Below, piece after piece: positions 45,115 through 53,840 of a DNA stretch of 64,000 bases. Position numbers and translations under genes: made by a program. The first letter of the stretch is position 1. The number at the start of each line of letters is the position of its first letter. The DNA comes from Streptomyces sp. NBC_01775 (GTDB taxonomy: Bacteria; Actinomycetota; Actinomycetes; Streptomycetales; Streptomycetaceae): positions 4,898,001 through 4,962,000 of the forward strand of contig NZ_CP109104.1 of the NCBI RefSeq assembly GCF_035917675.1, read 5' to 3'. The notes beneath the pieces were generated by a model that was given only the letters and a program-made list of their open reading frames with translations, was not told the origin of the DNA and ran no database searches.

Positions 45115-46623
45115 GTGGCGTCCAGGTCACAGAGGCATGCCCCCGAGGTCTCGTACGACCCGTACCTCGACGACGGCCCCCCGTCCGCTCCGTACGACGC
45201 GTACGGACCGTATGACGTGCACGGACCGTATGACGCGTACGAGACGGCCGGCGCGTACGAGACGGCCGGCGCGTACGGCACCCCCGGTACGTACGGCACT
45301 TCCGGTGCGTACGGCACCTCTGCTACGTACGCAGCCGCCCAGCGGGCAGGTGTGGGTGCGGGTGCCGGGGCCGGTGTCCACGAGCCTTACGGCGTACGGG
45401 AGTCGGCGGACCTGCGCCAGACGATCGGTATGCGCGAGACGCTCGGGGCGCGCGAGCCGGTCGGCGTGCGCGAGCCGCTCAGCATGCGCGAGACGGCCGG
45501 TGCGCCGGAGGCCTATGGTCCGCATGAGGCCTACGGCCCGCGTGACAAGGCCGGAAACGGGACCGCGACCTGGACCGGAAACGGGCCCGGGGCCGGGACC
45601 GGGACCGGCGACGAGGCCTGGGAGGAGTGGAATCCCACCGAGGAGTCCCTCCGTCCGCTGCGCGGCCGGCACCGCGTGGGCAAGCAGCGCTCCGGCGGTG
45701 TGGCCCGCAGTGGCGCGGTTCTCGGCGTCGGCATGATCGCCGCCGTCGGCGCGGGCGGCATGGCTACGGCCCAGGACAAGGACCCCGCCGCCATCTCCAT
45801 GCCGGATGTGTCGTCGGCGACGGGAGCCGTGAAGAACCTCCCCGAGCACCTGCCCGACGCCAAGCAACTCCCCGGCGTCGGCGACCTCATATCCGACGGC
45901 GACTCCGACGGCACCGACCCGGTGGCTGCCGCCGCCGCGCACGCGCCCCTCACCCAGGCCGGCCTCTCCGCGGACGAGGCAGCCGAGGGCAAGACCGACG
46001 CGGGCGAGGCCCTGCGCGTCCGCATCCTCGCGCAGGCCGAACAGCAGCAGTCCGAAGCCGACGCCACCGCCCGCCAGGAGGCCGCGCAACAGGCCGCCGA
46101 GAAGGCAGCCGCGGCAGCCAAGAAGCAGGTGGCGGCCGACAAGAAGGCAGCGGCCGAGCGCAAGCGCGAGGCCGCCGAGGAGAAGAAGCGGAAGGCGGCG
46201 GCCGAGCGCCGCGCCAAGCTCGCCCGCGAGTACACAGCGCCCCTCGCCTCCTTCCAGCTCAGCGCCGGCTTCGGCCAGGCGGGCGGCATGTGGCAGAGCG
46301 ACCACACGGGCCAGGACTTCGCGGCCCCGAACGGCACCCCCGTCAAGGCCATCCACTCCGGCACCATCAAGGAAGCCGGCTGGGCGGGCTCGTACGGCTA
46401 CCGGATCGTGCTGAAGCTGAACGACGGCACCGAGCTGTGGTTCTGCCACCTCTCGTCGATGACCAAGTCCGCGGGCGACAAGGTCGGCACCGGCGATGTC
46501 ATCGGCAGAGTCGGCTCCACCGGCAACTCCTCGGGCCCGCACCTGCACGTCGAGGTGCGCCCCGGCGGCGGCGACCCGGTCGCCCCGCTGCCGTGGCTGC
46601 GCGACAAGGGCGTGAACGTGTGA
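45115..46623 (+). CDS. Secreted M23 family metallopeptidase
   Basis: The 502-residue protein starts at GTG 45115 after an AAGGAAGGAAAGGAG ribosome site. Residues 1-190 are repetitive, with Tyr/Gly/Ala (DAYGPYD, ETAGAY) and MRET/REPV units, followed by a signal-like hydrophobic stretch (about 198-215, SGAVLGVGMIAAVGAGG). An Ala/Lys/Glu-rich coiled coil covers about 320-375. The C-terminal M23 domain has DHTGQDFAAPNGTPV and GPHLHVEVRP, the His-Asp and HxH zinc ligands. It cuts peptidoglycan cross-links during growth or germination. The long cytoplasm-side tail before the signal is unusual. Confidence 0.92.
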   Translation: MASRSQRHAPEVSYDPYLDDGPPSAPYDAYGPYDVHGPYDAYETAGAYETAGAYGTPGTYGTSGAYGTSATYAAAQRAGVGAGAGAGVHEPYGVRESADLRQTIGMRETLGAREPVGVREPLSMRETAGAPEAYGPHEAYGPRDKAGNGTATWTGNGPGAGTGTGDEAWEEWNPTEESLRPLRGRHRVGKQRSGGVARSGAVLGVGMIAAVGAGGMATAQDKDPAAISMPDVSSATGAVKNLPEHLPDAKQLPGVGDLISDGDSDGTDPVAAAAAHAPLTQAGLSADEAAEGKTDAGEALRVRILAQAEQQQSEADATARQEAAQQAAEKAAAAAKKQVAADKKAAAERKREAAEEKKRKAAAERRAKLAREYTAPLASFQLSAGFGQAGGMWQSDHTGQDFAAPNGTPVKAIHSGTIKEAGWAGSYGYRIVLKLNDGTELWFCHLSSMTKSAGDKVGTGDVIGRVGSTGNSSGPHLHVEVRPGGGDPVAPLPWLRDKGVNV

Positions 46624-47065
46624 GACGGCCGGACGCCGACTCCTGCTGACCCCGACTTCCGCCGACCCCGACTTCTGCTGAGGGCCCGTCCGCCTCCGTC
46701 CACGGACCGTGACTTTCCACGGATCGTGAGCGTCCACGGATCGTGACGGTGCCCGCCCACAAACCCACGCCGCCGCCTCGCACCGCCAGCTGAGGCGCCG
46801 CACCGCACCTGAGCCGCCCAGCCGGCAGGAGGGGAGGAGGCGGCGGCGCTCGGGCCCCGAAGCGCCGGCGCGGGCGGTGGCGGCGCGGGCGGTGGCGGCG
46901 CTGGTGGCGGTGGCGGTGGCGGTTACGAGCCTCGGCACTCCAGACCCCGGCGGTCCCGGTGAACACCCCCCGACACCGGGACCGCCGGCCTCACTCCCGA
47001 GGGGCTCCCGCCCCGGGCGGCGGTGCTTCCGGTACGGCGTGCGCCGTCGCGTTACGGTCGCAAGC
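46624..47065 (+). other. Intergenic region with TCCACGGATCGTGA repeats and GGC tracts
   Basis: No gene is supported here. Three 15-bp units resembling TCCACGGATCGTGAC occur with 17-bp spacing (46699-46713, 46716-46730, 46733-46747). A run of GGCGGT/GGCGCG units occupies 46867-46924. The regular spacing could be operator-like, but no regulator is adjacent. Confidence 0.6.
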
Positions 47066-48019
47066 ATGCAGATGAACGCCGACTTGAAGATCGGACAGCT
47101 CTCCGTCTCGCCGCTCGCGCTCGGCGGGAACGTCTTCGGCTGGACCGCCGACCGGCCCACTTCCTTCGCCGTCCTCGACACCTACACCGAGGGCGGCGGC
47201 AACCTCATCGACACCGCCGACGCCTACACCGCCTGGGTCGAGGGCAATTCGGGCGGCGAATCCGAGACCGTCATCGGCGAGTGGCTCGCCTCCCGCGGCT
47301 CCTCCGTACGCGAGAACGTCGTCATCGCCACCAAGGCCGGCCGCCACCCCGACCACATGGGCCTCGCGCCGGCCACTCTCAAGGCCGCCGCGGAGGACTC
47401 GCTGCGCCGCCTGGGCACCGACCACATCGACCTCTACTACACCCACTTCGACGACGAGTCCGTCGAGGTCTCCGAGATCGTCACCGCGCTGGACGACCTC
47501 GTCAAGGAGGGCAAGGTCCGCGAGATCGCCGCCTCCAACATCTCCCCCGCCCGCCTGCGGGCCTCCCTCGACTTCAGCGACTCCGCGGGGACCGCGCGCT
47601 ACGTCGCGCTCCAGCCGCACTACAACCTCGTCTCGCGCGACACCTACGAGGGCGAGCTGGAAGAGCTGGCCCGGCGCGAATCCCTGGCCGTCCTGCCGTA
47701 CTTCGCGCTGGCGGCCGGCTTCCTCACCGGAAAGTACCGCCCCGGCCAGCAGGTGCCGGAGGGCGCCCGCGCGGGCAGGGCCGCGCAGCACCTCGCCACG
47801 GACCGGGGCCAGCGCGTCCTGGCGGCCCTCTCCACCGTCGCCTCGGCCCACCAGGTGCCCGAGGCGACCGTCGCCCTGGCCTGGCTCGCCTCCCGCCCCA
47901 CGGTCACGGCCCCGATCGCCAGCGCCCGCACCACCGAACAGCTGCCGACCCTGATGGCGATGAGCGACCTACGCCTGACGGACGACGAACTCCGCCTGCT
48001 GACAGACGCGTCGGCGTAA
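47066..48019 (+). CDS. Aldo/keto reductase
   Basis: The 317-residue protein starts MQMNADLKIGQLSVSPLALG at ATG 47066. AKR markers are the Asp-Tyr pair (LIDTADAYTAW), Lys (ATKAGRHP), His in YYTHFDDESV and the C-terminal cofactor region TVTAPIASARTTEQL. It belongs to a different AKR branch from the reductase at 16721, shorter by 35 residues and without the TetR partner. The substrate is unknown. No ribosome site is obvious before the ATG, so a leaderless transcript is possible. Confidence 0.93.
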   Translation: MQMNADLKIGQLSVSPLALGGNVFGWTADRPTSFAVLDTYTEGGGNLIDTADAYTAWVEGNSGGESETVIGEWLASRGSSVRENVVIATKAGRHPDHMGLAPATLKAAAEDSLRRLGTDHIDLYYTHFDDESVEVSEIVTALDDLVKEGKVREIAASNISPARLRASLDFSDSAGTARYVALQPHYNLVSRDTYEGELEELARRESLAVLPYFALAAGFLTGKYRPGQQVPEGARAGRAAQHLATDRGQRVLAALSTVASAHQVPEATVALAWLASRPTVTAPIASARTTEQLPTLMAMSDLRLTDDELRLLTDASA

Positions 48020-48039
48020 GCGGTCCGGCGAGGCCCCTC

Positions 48040-48220
48040 TTCCCCGGGCCGGGGCCCTTCCCAGGCCCCAGGCCCGGGGAAGGCCCCTGGCCCAGGGGGA
48101 GGCTCCCCGGCCCAGGGGAGGGCGGCGGCCCAGGGAAGGCCCCCGGCTCAGGGAAGAGAGGCGACCCCAGGGAAGGCCCCGGCTCAGGGAAGGGCGGCGG
48201 CCTCATGGAGAAGCAGGGCC
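48040..48220. repeat. Low-complexity CCCAGGGGAAGG-type repeat array
   Basis: Degenerate 12-20 bp units of GGCCCAGGGGAAGGCCCC and related forms fill the space between the two convergent genes. Many units are self-complementary (GGGGCC/GGCCCC), so the RNA could form stable stems and act as a bidirectional terminator. No gene is present. Confidence 0.6.
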
Positions 48221-48306
48221 GAAGAGGGCCAGAGGCACGGCCGGTCCGGTGCCGGAGGCACGAGATCGGTCCGGCGCCGGAGGCACGAGGCCGGTCGAGG
48301 CGCCTC

Positions 48307-48759
48307 TCACCCCTGCGGCAACTGCCCGTACACATGGTCGACGCTGAGCCGCACGACCAGCCGCCGGTCGGCCACCATCGAGGCGCGGTACTCGTCCCAG
48401 TCCGGGTGCTCGCCCCGAATGGCGCGGTAGACCTCGATCAGCTCCTCGACCGTGGCGTCGTGCGGATCCTCAGCGACGGGCGTCAGCTCCGCGACCCCGT
48501 CCACCACGGTCCACGTCCACCCGTCCGCGCTCGTCACATGAAAGCTCGCCCGAGGATCCCGAGCCAGATTGCGCGCCTTGGCCCGCCCGTCGGTGATGGA
48601 GACCCGCAACACCCGACTGCCGGGATCCCAGGCGTAGTTCACATTGGAGAGCTGAGCCCTCCCACCCCGCCGCAACGTCACCAGCACCCCCCGATCATGC
48701 TCCCCGACCACCCGCAGCAACGCTTCCTGAGCAGCCGCCCCCACCTGACCTCCACCCAT
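48307..48759 (-). CDS. PPOX-class F420-dependent oxidoreductase
   Basis: The 150-residue protein has the split-barrel flavin/F420-binding fold: VLVTLRRGGRAQLSNVNYAW, VLRVSITDGRAKARNLARDP, and ATVEELIEVYRAIRGEHPDW with WDEYRASMVADRR. This pattern is standard for actinobacterial TIGR03618-like enzymes that use deazaflavin F420. The physiological substrate is unknown. It borders the restriction island, and I take it as the last ancestral gene on this side. Confidence 0.9.
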   Translation of the reverse strand: MGGGQVGAAAQEALLRVVGEHDRGVLVTLRRGGRAQLSNVNYAWDPGSRVLRVSITDGRAKARNLARDPRASFHVTSADGWTWTVVDGVAELTPVAEDPHDATVEELIEVYRAIRGEHPDWDEYRASMVADRRLVVRLSVDHVYGQLPQG

Positions 48760-48871
48760 AACGGACCCTCCAGCTCGCAACGACGGCCCGGGACGAAGCC
48801 TCACCCCAAGCCCCTGAGCCCCCAATAGTCCCGGACATCCCGCCCTGAGGGCAGACTCGCGGGACCTGACG

Positions 48872-50068
48872 TCACCCCGCGGTTGAGGGGAATGTGGCAG
48901 TCAGCCACCGCAAGACGAGGGCTGGGGTGGAAAAGCCCCGGCTCCGCAACAGGTCTGCGATGTCTTTGCCGCACATCATGATGACCGGATGCTCGTCCTC
49001 TCTGACCTCTTTGTATGCTTGTGTATTGAAGTGTGAGGTGGTGACAAAGACACCGAATTGGCGATGCCGCAGACGTGAGATGAGACGCGCTGTATCGCGT
49101 ACCCCTACAGACGTGTTGTGTCCGTAGCACTTGGCCTCAAGAGCGAAGTGAACGGCGACTGGATCAGCGTGAGGGCCAAGCATGTAGAGGCCGGTGGCAT
49201 CCCGTCCCCCGTCCCGGCTCGGACGAGTGACCTCGCAGTCCCCCGTATTGGGAGCCTGCATCTTCCACAGTTCGACAGCACAGGCCTCAAACCCATGCGG
49301 ATCACCATTGAAGTAGTCAGTGATAGCGGAAATGAGATCTTTTCCCGCCGAATCCGGGGTCTGCTCGGCACGGGTGCGGGTGTGCAGGGTCGTCGGCGCT
49401 GTCAGCCGATTGTAGGTGCGGCCCTGCACCCAGGAGAGCCAGCTCTCTGGTACCGACGGTCCGGTACTGCTCTCGCCGAGAATCTCATCGATCCATGCGC
49501 GGTGAATCACAGGTTCGTTGAGCACAGTGAAACGTGCACGGTAGTTTTGGAAACGGCTGCTGCCTGAGCTGCGCCAGATGGCTGCCAACTCGTCATCTGC
49601 AGGCAGGGACTCGGCTCCTGGGGCGAGGAGCCCGCGGAAGATGACGTCCCTGCCCGACGTTCCTCTCTCGAAGAGGAAGAACGGCGGAATGCTGGCCCGG
49701 TCATCCGCGGATCCATGGGCGAGTTCGAAGACGTCCCGGAGCAGGATGTTCCCGCCCCGCTGTGATCTGTGAAGCCCCTGTCCAGGCTGCTTGTTGTCCC
49801 CGTAATACGTGAACAGTCCGGTCTGTATGTCGAGAACGTCCGGCCAGTCTGGGTCAGCACCTGTCGTGTAGAGGGCGACGAGCTTGACCGACTGCTTCCG
49901 CGGAGAACCCTTGAAGCGGAACCCGCCTTGGTTCCCCACTGGCAGCAGCTTGCAGATTGCGTCGTCCGCGGTGTTCCCGGCACTCCCACCCTTGTACACC
50001 GTATCGACGATCAGATCTGAACTAGAAAGACCGGAGAACGGTACGATGTGGCCACTTCGCTGCGACAT
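48872..50068 (-). CDS. AspBHI-like modification-dependent restriction endonuclease
   Basis: The 398-residue protein has two domains. Residues 1-215 resemble the AspBHI N-terminal DNA-reading domain (IVPFSGLSSSDLIVDTVYKG, WPDVLDIQTGLFTYYGDNK, GGNILLRDVFEL, PPFFLFERG, RFQNYRARFTVLN). Residues about 240-398 are an Mrr-type nuclease with RDGGRDATG (Asp290) and ALEAKCYG (Glu311, Lys313), a complete D-ExK active site. AspBHI itself cuts DNA carrying 5-methylcytosine in a short context. If this homologue does the same, it would destroy modified phage DNA. It is divergent from a C5-cytosine methyltransferase, so their specificities must not clash. GC is lower than in flanking genes, which suggests transfer. 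Confidence 0.82.
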   Translation of the reverse strand: MSQRSGHIVPFSGLSSSDLIVDTVYKGGSAGNTADDAICKLLPVGNQGGFRFKGSPRKQSVKLVALYTTGADPDWPDVLDIQTGLFTYYGDNKQPGQGLHRSQRGGNILLRDVFELAHGSADDRASIPPFFLFERGTSGRDVIFRGLLAPGAESLPADDELAAIWRSSGSSRFQNYRARFTVLNEPVIHRAWIDEILGESSTGPSVPESWLSWVQGRTYNRLTAPTTLHTRTRAEQTPDSAGKDLISAITDYFNGDPHGFEACAVELWKMQAPNTGDCEVTRPSRDGGRDATGLYMLGPHADPVAVHFALEAKCYGHNTSVGVRDTARLISRLRHRQFGVFVTTSHFNTQAYKEVREDEHPVIMMCGKDIADLLRSRGFSTPALVLRWLTATFPSTAG

Positions 50069-50112
50069 GTGAGCACTCTAGAGGTGATTACTTAGGGTGC
50101 TGTAATTGTCCA

Positions 50113-50122
50113 GTACCGGTAC
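50113..50122. promoter_or_regulatory. Palindrome in the endonuclease/methyltransferase divergent gap
   Basis: GTACCGGTAC is a perfect 10-bp palindrome 44 bp upstream of the AspBHI-like gene, within the 258-bp gap it shares with the methyltransferase. It might be a site for a regulator or for the methyltransferase acting as its own repressor. This is weak evidence, since short palindromes are common. Confidence 0.25.
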
Positions 50123-50326
50123 GCTCCGTGATTGAAGGGTGGGACCCGGGCGCATGAGGGGCCTGAGTCAAGCCATATTGTGTGAGTGTCCCGGGCGCTC
50201 ATGGGGCGGTGGAGGCGCGCCGGTGGGATGAGGAAGACTGAGGCAAGTGCGTTGTCAGTGGGGTCTGACACGCTGTGGGGCAGAGGTTCAGCAGTGTCCG
50301 CCAGGGCGCAGCGAGAAGGAGGGCGG

Positions 50327-51520
50327 ATGGGCCGGGTTGAGCAACGGGGGTTCACCTCAGTTGAGATCTGTGCCGGAGCGGGTGGACAGGCCCTTGGTCT
50401 GCATAACGCGGGCTTTCGGCACCATGCCCTAGTAGAGCTGGACGATCACGCTGTCGCCACTCTTCAGAAGAACGTCGGCAGCCACCACGAATGGAAAGGC
50501 TGCTCGATCATCAAGGAAGACTTGAACAAGTTTGATCCTTGTGTTCTTGGGCTGGATGAGGGCTCTCTGGATCTTCTTGCTGGCGGAGTCCCTTGTCCGC
50601 CATTCTCGTCTGCGGGAAAACAGCTCGGAGAGAATGATGACCGAGATCTGTTTCCCGAAATGCTAAGGCTTGTAAAAAAGCTTCAGCCGAAAGCCGTAAT
50701 GATCGAGAACGTGCGCGGCCTGCTTCAGCCTGAGCATAAATTTCTTGACTACCGGACGAGGTTTATCAAAGACCTGGAGAGGGCGGGCTACGATTTTTGC
50801 GGCTGGGAGGTGATCGAGGCGTGCCATTATGGTGTTCCGCAGCTGCGTCCCCGTGCCATCCTCGTCGCGATGAAGCCGGAATTTTCGGGCTATTTCACCT
50901 GGCCAGAACCCCGCAAAGATGACCTCGTTACTGTCGGCACGGCCCTGGCTGCGTCCATGCGTGCACGCTTCGGGCAGACCCCCCAGGGGAAGGCTGCTTT
51001 CAAACGTTGGTACGAGCTGGCTGAAAATGACATTGCTCCCACGTTGGTTGGCGGCTCTAAGAAGCACGGGGGGGCGGATCTCGGGCCGACACGCGCAAAA
51101 CGCGCCTGGCTCAAGCTCGGGGTTGACGCTATGGGCGTGGCGAACGAGCCAGAGGAAATGAAAGATCCTGATCGCGATCTCTACGCCGTCGGAGCCGAGG
51201 GGGAGCCGCTCGGGCCTAAGCTAACTGTCACTCAGGCCGCAATTATTCAGGGCTTCCCCGCCCACTGGGAGTTCGCCGGCCGGAAGACGGCAGCCTACCG
51301 GCAGGTTGGGAACGCCTTTCCCCCTCCGGTGGCCCAAGCGGTGGGAGAGCGGATCGCCGACGCCCTCAAGGCTGGACTCGAAGTTCTGCCCAAGGGAACT
51401 CGCTCAGCAGGGGAAGAAGAGGAAGACTCCCTTTTCCCTCTCCCCGCCGTGTCACTTCCCGCTACGCGCTCGGAGTTCACTGACAGTGTCAGCAATCTTC
51501 AGGGCGCAAGCACCAGGTGA
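50327..51520 (+). CDS. DNA (cytosine-5)-methyltransferase of the restriction island
   Basis: The 397-residue protein has all main C5-methyltransferase motifs: I (TSVEICAGAGGQALGLHNAG), IV with catalytic Cys90 (GGVPCPPFSSAG), VI (MIENVRGLL), VIII (QLRPRAILVA), a target-recognition region of about 120 residues, and X (YRQVGNAFPPPVAQAV). GAAGGAGGG precedes ATG 50327. Next to a NaeI-family nuclease, it is the expected protective enzyme, so its target is probably GCCGGC-like. That is inferred from the neighbour, not read from the sequence. Its last 69 bases overlap the convergent vsr gene. Codon use is more AT-rich than in flanking genes. Confidence 0.92.
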   Translation: MGRVEQRGFTSVEICAGAGGQALGLHNAGFRHHALVELDDHAVATLQKNVGSHHEWKGCSIIKEDLNKFDPCVLGLDEGSLDLLAGGVPCPPFSSAGKQLGENDDRDLFPEMLRLVKKLQPKAVMIENVRGLLQPEHKFLDYRTRFIKDLERAGYDFCGWEVIEACHYGVPQLRPRAILVAMKPEFSGYFTWPEPRKDDLVTVGTALAASMRARFGQTPQGKAAFKRWYELAENDIAPTLVGGSKKHGGADLGPTRAKRAWLKLGVDAMGVANEPEEMKDPDRDLYAVGAEGEPLGPKLTVTQAAIIQGFPAHWEFAGRKTAAYRQVGNAFPPPVAQAVGERIADALKAGLEVLPKGTRSAGEEEEDSLFPLPAVSLPATRSEFTDSVSNLQGASTR

Positions 51521-51931
51521 TTCGTGTTCCCAGAAGCGGAGAACTGTCCACCCCGCTTCCAGCAGTTGACGGTCCGTGTCCCGGTCACGTGACACGTTGC
51601 GAGTCACTTTGTCTGACCAGTAACCCGAGTTTGTCTTGGGGGGTACGTAGTGCTCAGGGCACCCGTGCCAGTAACAGCCGTCCACGAACACAGCCACTTG
51701 AGTCGGCCGGAACACAAGGTCGGCTGTTCTCCGGAGCTTGGGCAAAGGCCGTGCAGCGACGCGGTATCGGAGGCCCTGGGCATGCACCAGGCTCCGGATG
51801 AGCCGCTCTGGTTTAGTGTCCCGGCTCTTGATCGCCTGCATGTTTTTGCGGCGCGACGCGGAAGATGCCCAGGACCCTTCGGGCAGAGGCTGGGCGGAAG
51901 AGCTGCTGGTAGGGACTGCTCGGTGGCTCAT
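51452..51931 (-). CDS. vsr: Very short patch repair endonuclease
   Basis: The 159-residue protein has the Vsr signature: NMQAIKSRDTKPERLIRSL, TADLVFRPTQVAVFVDGCYW, HGCPEHYVPPKTNSGYW and VLRFWEHE. Vsr nicks beside T:G mismatches that arise when 5-methylcytosine deaminates, so it limits the mutation cost of the neighbouring methyltransferase. Its ATG overlaps the stop of the NaeI-type gene by one base, so nuclease and repair enzyme are cotranscribed, convergent to the methyltransferase. Confidence 0.95.
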   Translation of the reverse strand: MSHRAVPTSSSSAQPLPEGSWASSASRRKNMQAIKSRDTKPERLIRSLVHAQGLRYRVAARPLPKLRRTADLVFRPTQVAVFVDGCYWHGCPEHYVPPKTNSGYWSDKVTRNVSRDRDTDRQLLEAGWTVLRFWEHESPGACALKIADTVSELRARSGK

Positions 51932-52962
51932 CAGTCAGCGGAGGCCCTTCGGGGTTCAGGGAGCCTTGGGGCCGTCTCGGCGTGGTCGTGCTCGTCCGCG
52001 ATAACCCAATCCACGCCGCCAATGCGGATGGTGGGTTTGTTTCCGTGTTCTTGCCGCCTACTTGCCAGCCGCGCGCTGACGAATTCGCCCTCCTGTGGGA
52101 TCGGGATCTGCAACTGGCGGGCTATATTCTGGTGTACTGAGTAGTCGCCGAGAATTACTATTCCTTCGTCCCGGAGGGAAGTCCGGGCGCCACCGTTGTA
52201 GCGTACCCGTTTCATGTAGTCCTTTTGCTGTGCCAGTGTGCGCACCACTGTACGGGTAATCGGACGCTGCTGAACTCGACGGAATAGCTCCCGGACGCGG
52301 GCTGCACCAGACTGCCTAAGAGAGTGGGCGCCTGCGTGCAGGATCTGCTGCCGTGTTTCAGGGGAAATATGAAGCAGAAGGTTTTCTTTTAGTGGAGCGT
52401 TCTCCCAGAGCCAGTAAACACTGCGGTGCAACTGCTTGGTGAGCTGGAATTTGCCGTCTCGGTTTCCCTTCTTTGTCTTGGTCCCGGAAGTGGTGAGTTT
52501 TTCTCGGTTGGCGCGGAATAGCCCAGCGCTCCATCTGCTTGCGTAGTCATCTGCCCAGACGACTAGACAGATTTCATCAAGCGCCTCGGGAGGGATCATC
52601 CACCCATAGGGCTTCTGCGAATATTTGCAGTCAACCTCGTATCCGGCAATGCGGTAGTCGAGATCCTGTCCGTCCTCAAACTGAAATTCTCGCTGCAAGT
52701 TGATCTCAACTAGCGTTCCTGCGTGGGTCTTCTCCGTCTTGTGGAGATCATTCCAGTCGTATCGTCCCGTGTTCTCGCCGTCGAGGAGCTGGTCGATGGT
52801 CTCCCGAAGGATTCGGGCGAACTGGTCTCCTTGAGGGTCCAGCGCGCTGAGGTGATCGCGTACTGCCATGAGCTCGGGGTCATCCGCGACCGATGCTGCC
52901 ATGTTGGACAGTGCTGTCCAGTCCATCGGCAGGGGGTCCGGGAGAGTCTCATCTCCGGTCAT
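51931..52962 (-). CDS. NaeI family type II restriction endonuclease
   Basis: The 343-residue protein aligns by eye with NaeI along its length, with a constant offset of 16 residues: TLVEINLQREFQ (Glu86), DYRIAGYEVDCKYS (Asp102, Asp111, Lys113) correspond to the NaeI catalytic Glu70, Asp86, Asp95 and Lys97. The C-terminal effector-site domain (RVRELFRRVQQRPITR, KRVRYNGGARTSLRDEG) is also present. NaeI needs two GCCGGC sites to cut. Leu59 occupies the place of NaeI Leu43, the residue whose Lys form resembles a DNA ligase site, but the following residues (LDGEN) are less ligase-like. I chose ATG 52962; ATG 52974 or GTG 53115 are longer options. Confidence 0.92.
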   Translation of the reverse strand: MTGDETLPDPLPMDWTALSNMAASVADDPELMAVRDHLSALDPQGDQFARILRETIDQLLDGENTGRYDWNDLHKTEKTHAGTLVEINLQREFQFEDGQDLDYRIAGYEVDCKYSQKPYGWMIPPEALDEICLVVWADDYASRWSAGLFRANREKLTTSGTKTKKGNRDGKFQLTKQLHRSVYWLWENAPLKENLLLHISPETRQQILHAGAHSLRQSGAARVRELFRRVQQRPITRTVVRTLAQQKDYMKRVRYNGGARTSLRDEGIVILGDYSVHQNIARQLQIPIPQEGEFVSARLASRRQEHGNKPTIRIGGVDWVIADEHDHAETAPRLPEPRRASAD

Positions 52963-53123
52963 GCCTGTTCCCATCTGGAGTCCGGTGCCGAGCGTGCCCT
53001 CATCCACAGGGCGCCGAACACCCGGCAGTGCAATGATGCTAGCCACTCGCGTGCCGGGGCTGCACTGTCGTCCAACATCCATGTGCTGGCCGTTCGTTGA
53101 GGAGTGTGTGCACACGGTGACGA

Positions 53124-53357
53124 GTGCACAAGATGTACTGGACCGCTTCTGTTCGTCTGACGGAACGTGCCGCCTGTACGACCAGTGGCGTACCAGCAGT
53201 CATGGGGCACCGTGCAGAGACTGTGTATGAACTCACAGTGGAAGAGGTCCAGTCCGTGTGCCGGAAAAACGAGCATGCTCTGGACGAGGTCAGTCGCCCG
53301 GACGGGGAGTCGATACGGCAGATAGCCGACTGGCACCCGGACTTTGCCTTTACCTGA
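53124..53357 (+). pseudogene. Upstream half of an interrupted ORF
   Basis: A 77-codon frame (ending GESIRQIADWHPDFAFT) stops at TGA 53355-53357 and is followed immediately, in the same frame, by the ATG of the next ORF. Its later part looks coding (ETVYELTVEEVQSVCRKNEH). It overlaps the upstream sequence of the NaeI-type gene on the other strand. It may be the 5' part of one gene broken by a nonsense mutation. Confidence 0.3.
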
Positions 53358-53840
53358 ATGTTTCACATCTGTATGGAAAGCGCGGGGCGGCTGCCGGCTT
53401 ACCAGCAATTCCGGGATTGTATCGAGGTCGGAGAGCTGGGGAAATCAATGCTCGTCCTGCCGGTGCGAAGGATAGTTGACGAGGTGACCGAGACCGGAAC
53501 TGAAAGGAATATTGCTAGAGCTGCAATGCGCTGGAGGGGCGGGAATTCGTATTACGGCTTCCTGCGGGAGGTATTTTCTATTGTCATGCTCAGAAGTCAA
53601 GGGGTCGATGTGCGCGCGCACCCTCGCGCAGACTCTCTGTTCCGCGCGGACGCCTGGGTGGGACGAAGTGCCCTTAGCTTGTGTATCGGCAACAGAAAGT
53701 ACCTCATGGGAGAAGATGCCGGGCACCAGGGCTCCCCTGAACGGTTGCTGGCAGACGTTTATCCTCCAATACACTTTGAGGAGATTGAACTGCCTGCAGC
53801 AACTAGATTCGGGCAGAGTCCACCTGCCCTCCAGCGTTGA
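53358..53840 (+). CDS. Unrecognised protein at the edge of the restriction island
   Basis: The 160-residue frame has balanced composition and plausible secondary structure: IVDEVTETGTERNIARAAMR, YYGFLREVFSIVMLRSQGVD, ADAWVGRSALSLCIGNRKYL and PPIHFEEIELP. I do not recognise the family. No ribosome site precedes ATG 53358, and the same frame is open upstream across a single TGA, so this may be the 3' part of a decayed gene. Its AT-rich codons match the restriction genes rather than the flanking chromosome. Confidence 0.45.
   Translation: MFHICMESAGRLPAYQQFRDCIEVGELGKSMLVLPVRRIVDEVTETGTERNIARAAMRWRGGNSYYGFLREVFSIVMLRSQGVDVRAHPRADSLFRADAWVGRSALSLCIGNRKYLMGEDAGHQGSPERLLADVYPPIHFEEIELPAATRFGQSPPALQR

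Noticed and set aside
50092..50355. An 87-codon minus-strand ORF upstream of the methyltransferase, as a possible control protein
   Set aside because: It overlaps the methyltransferase start and ribosome site and shows no helix-turn-helix.
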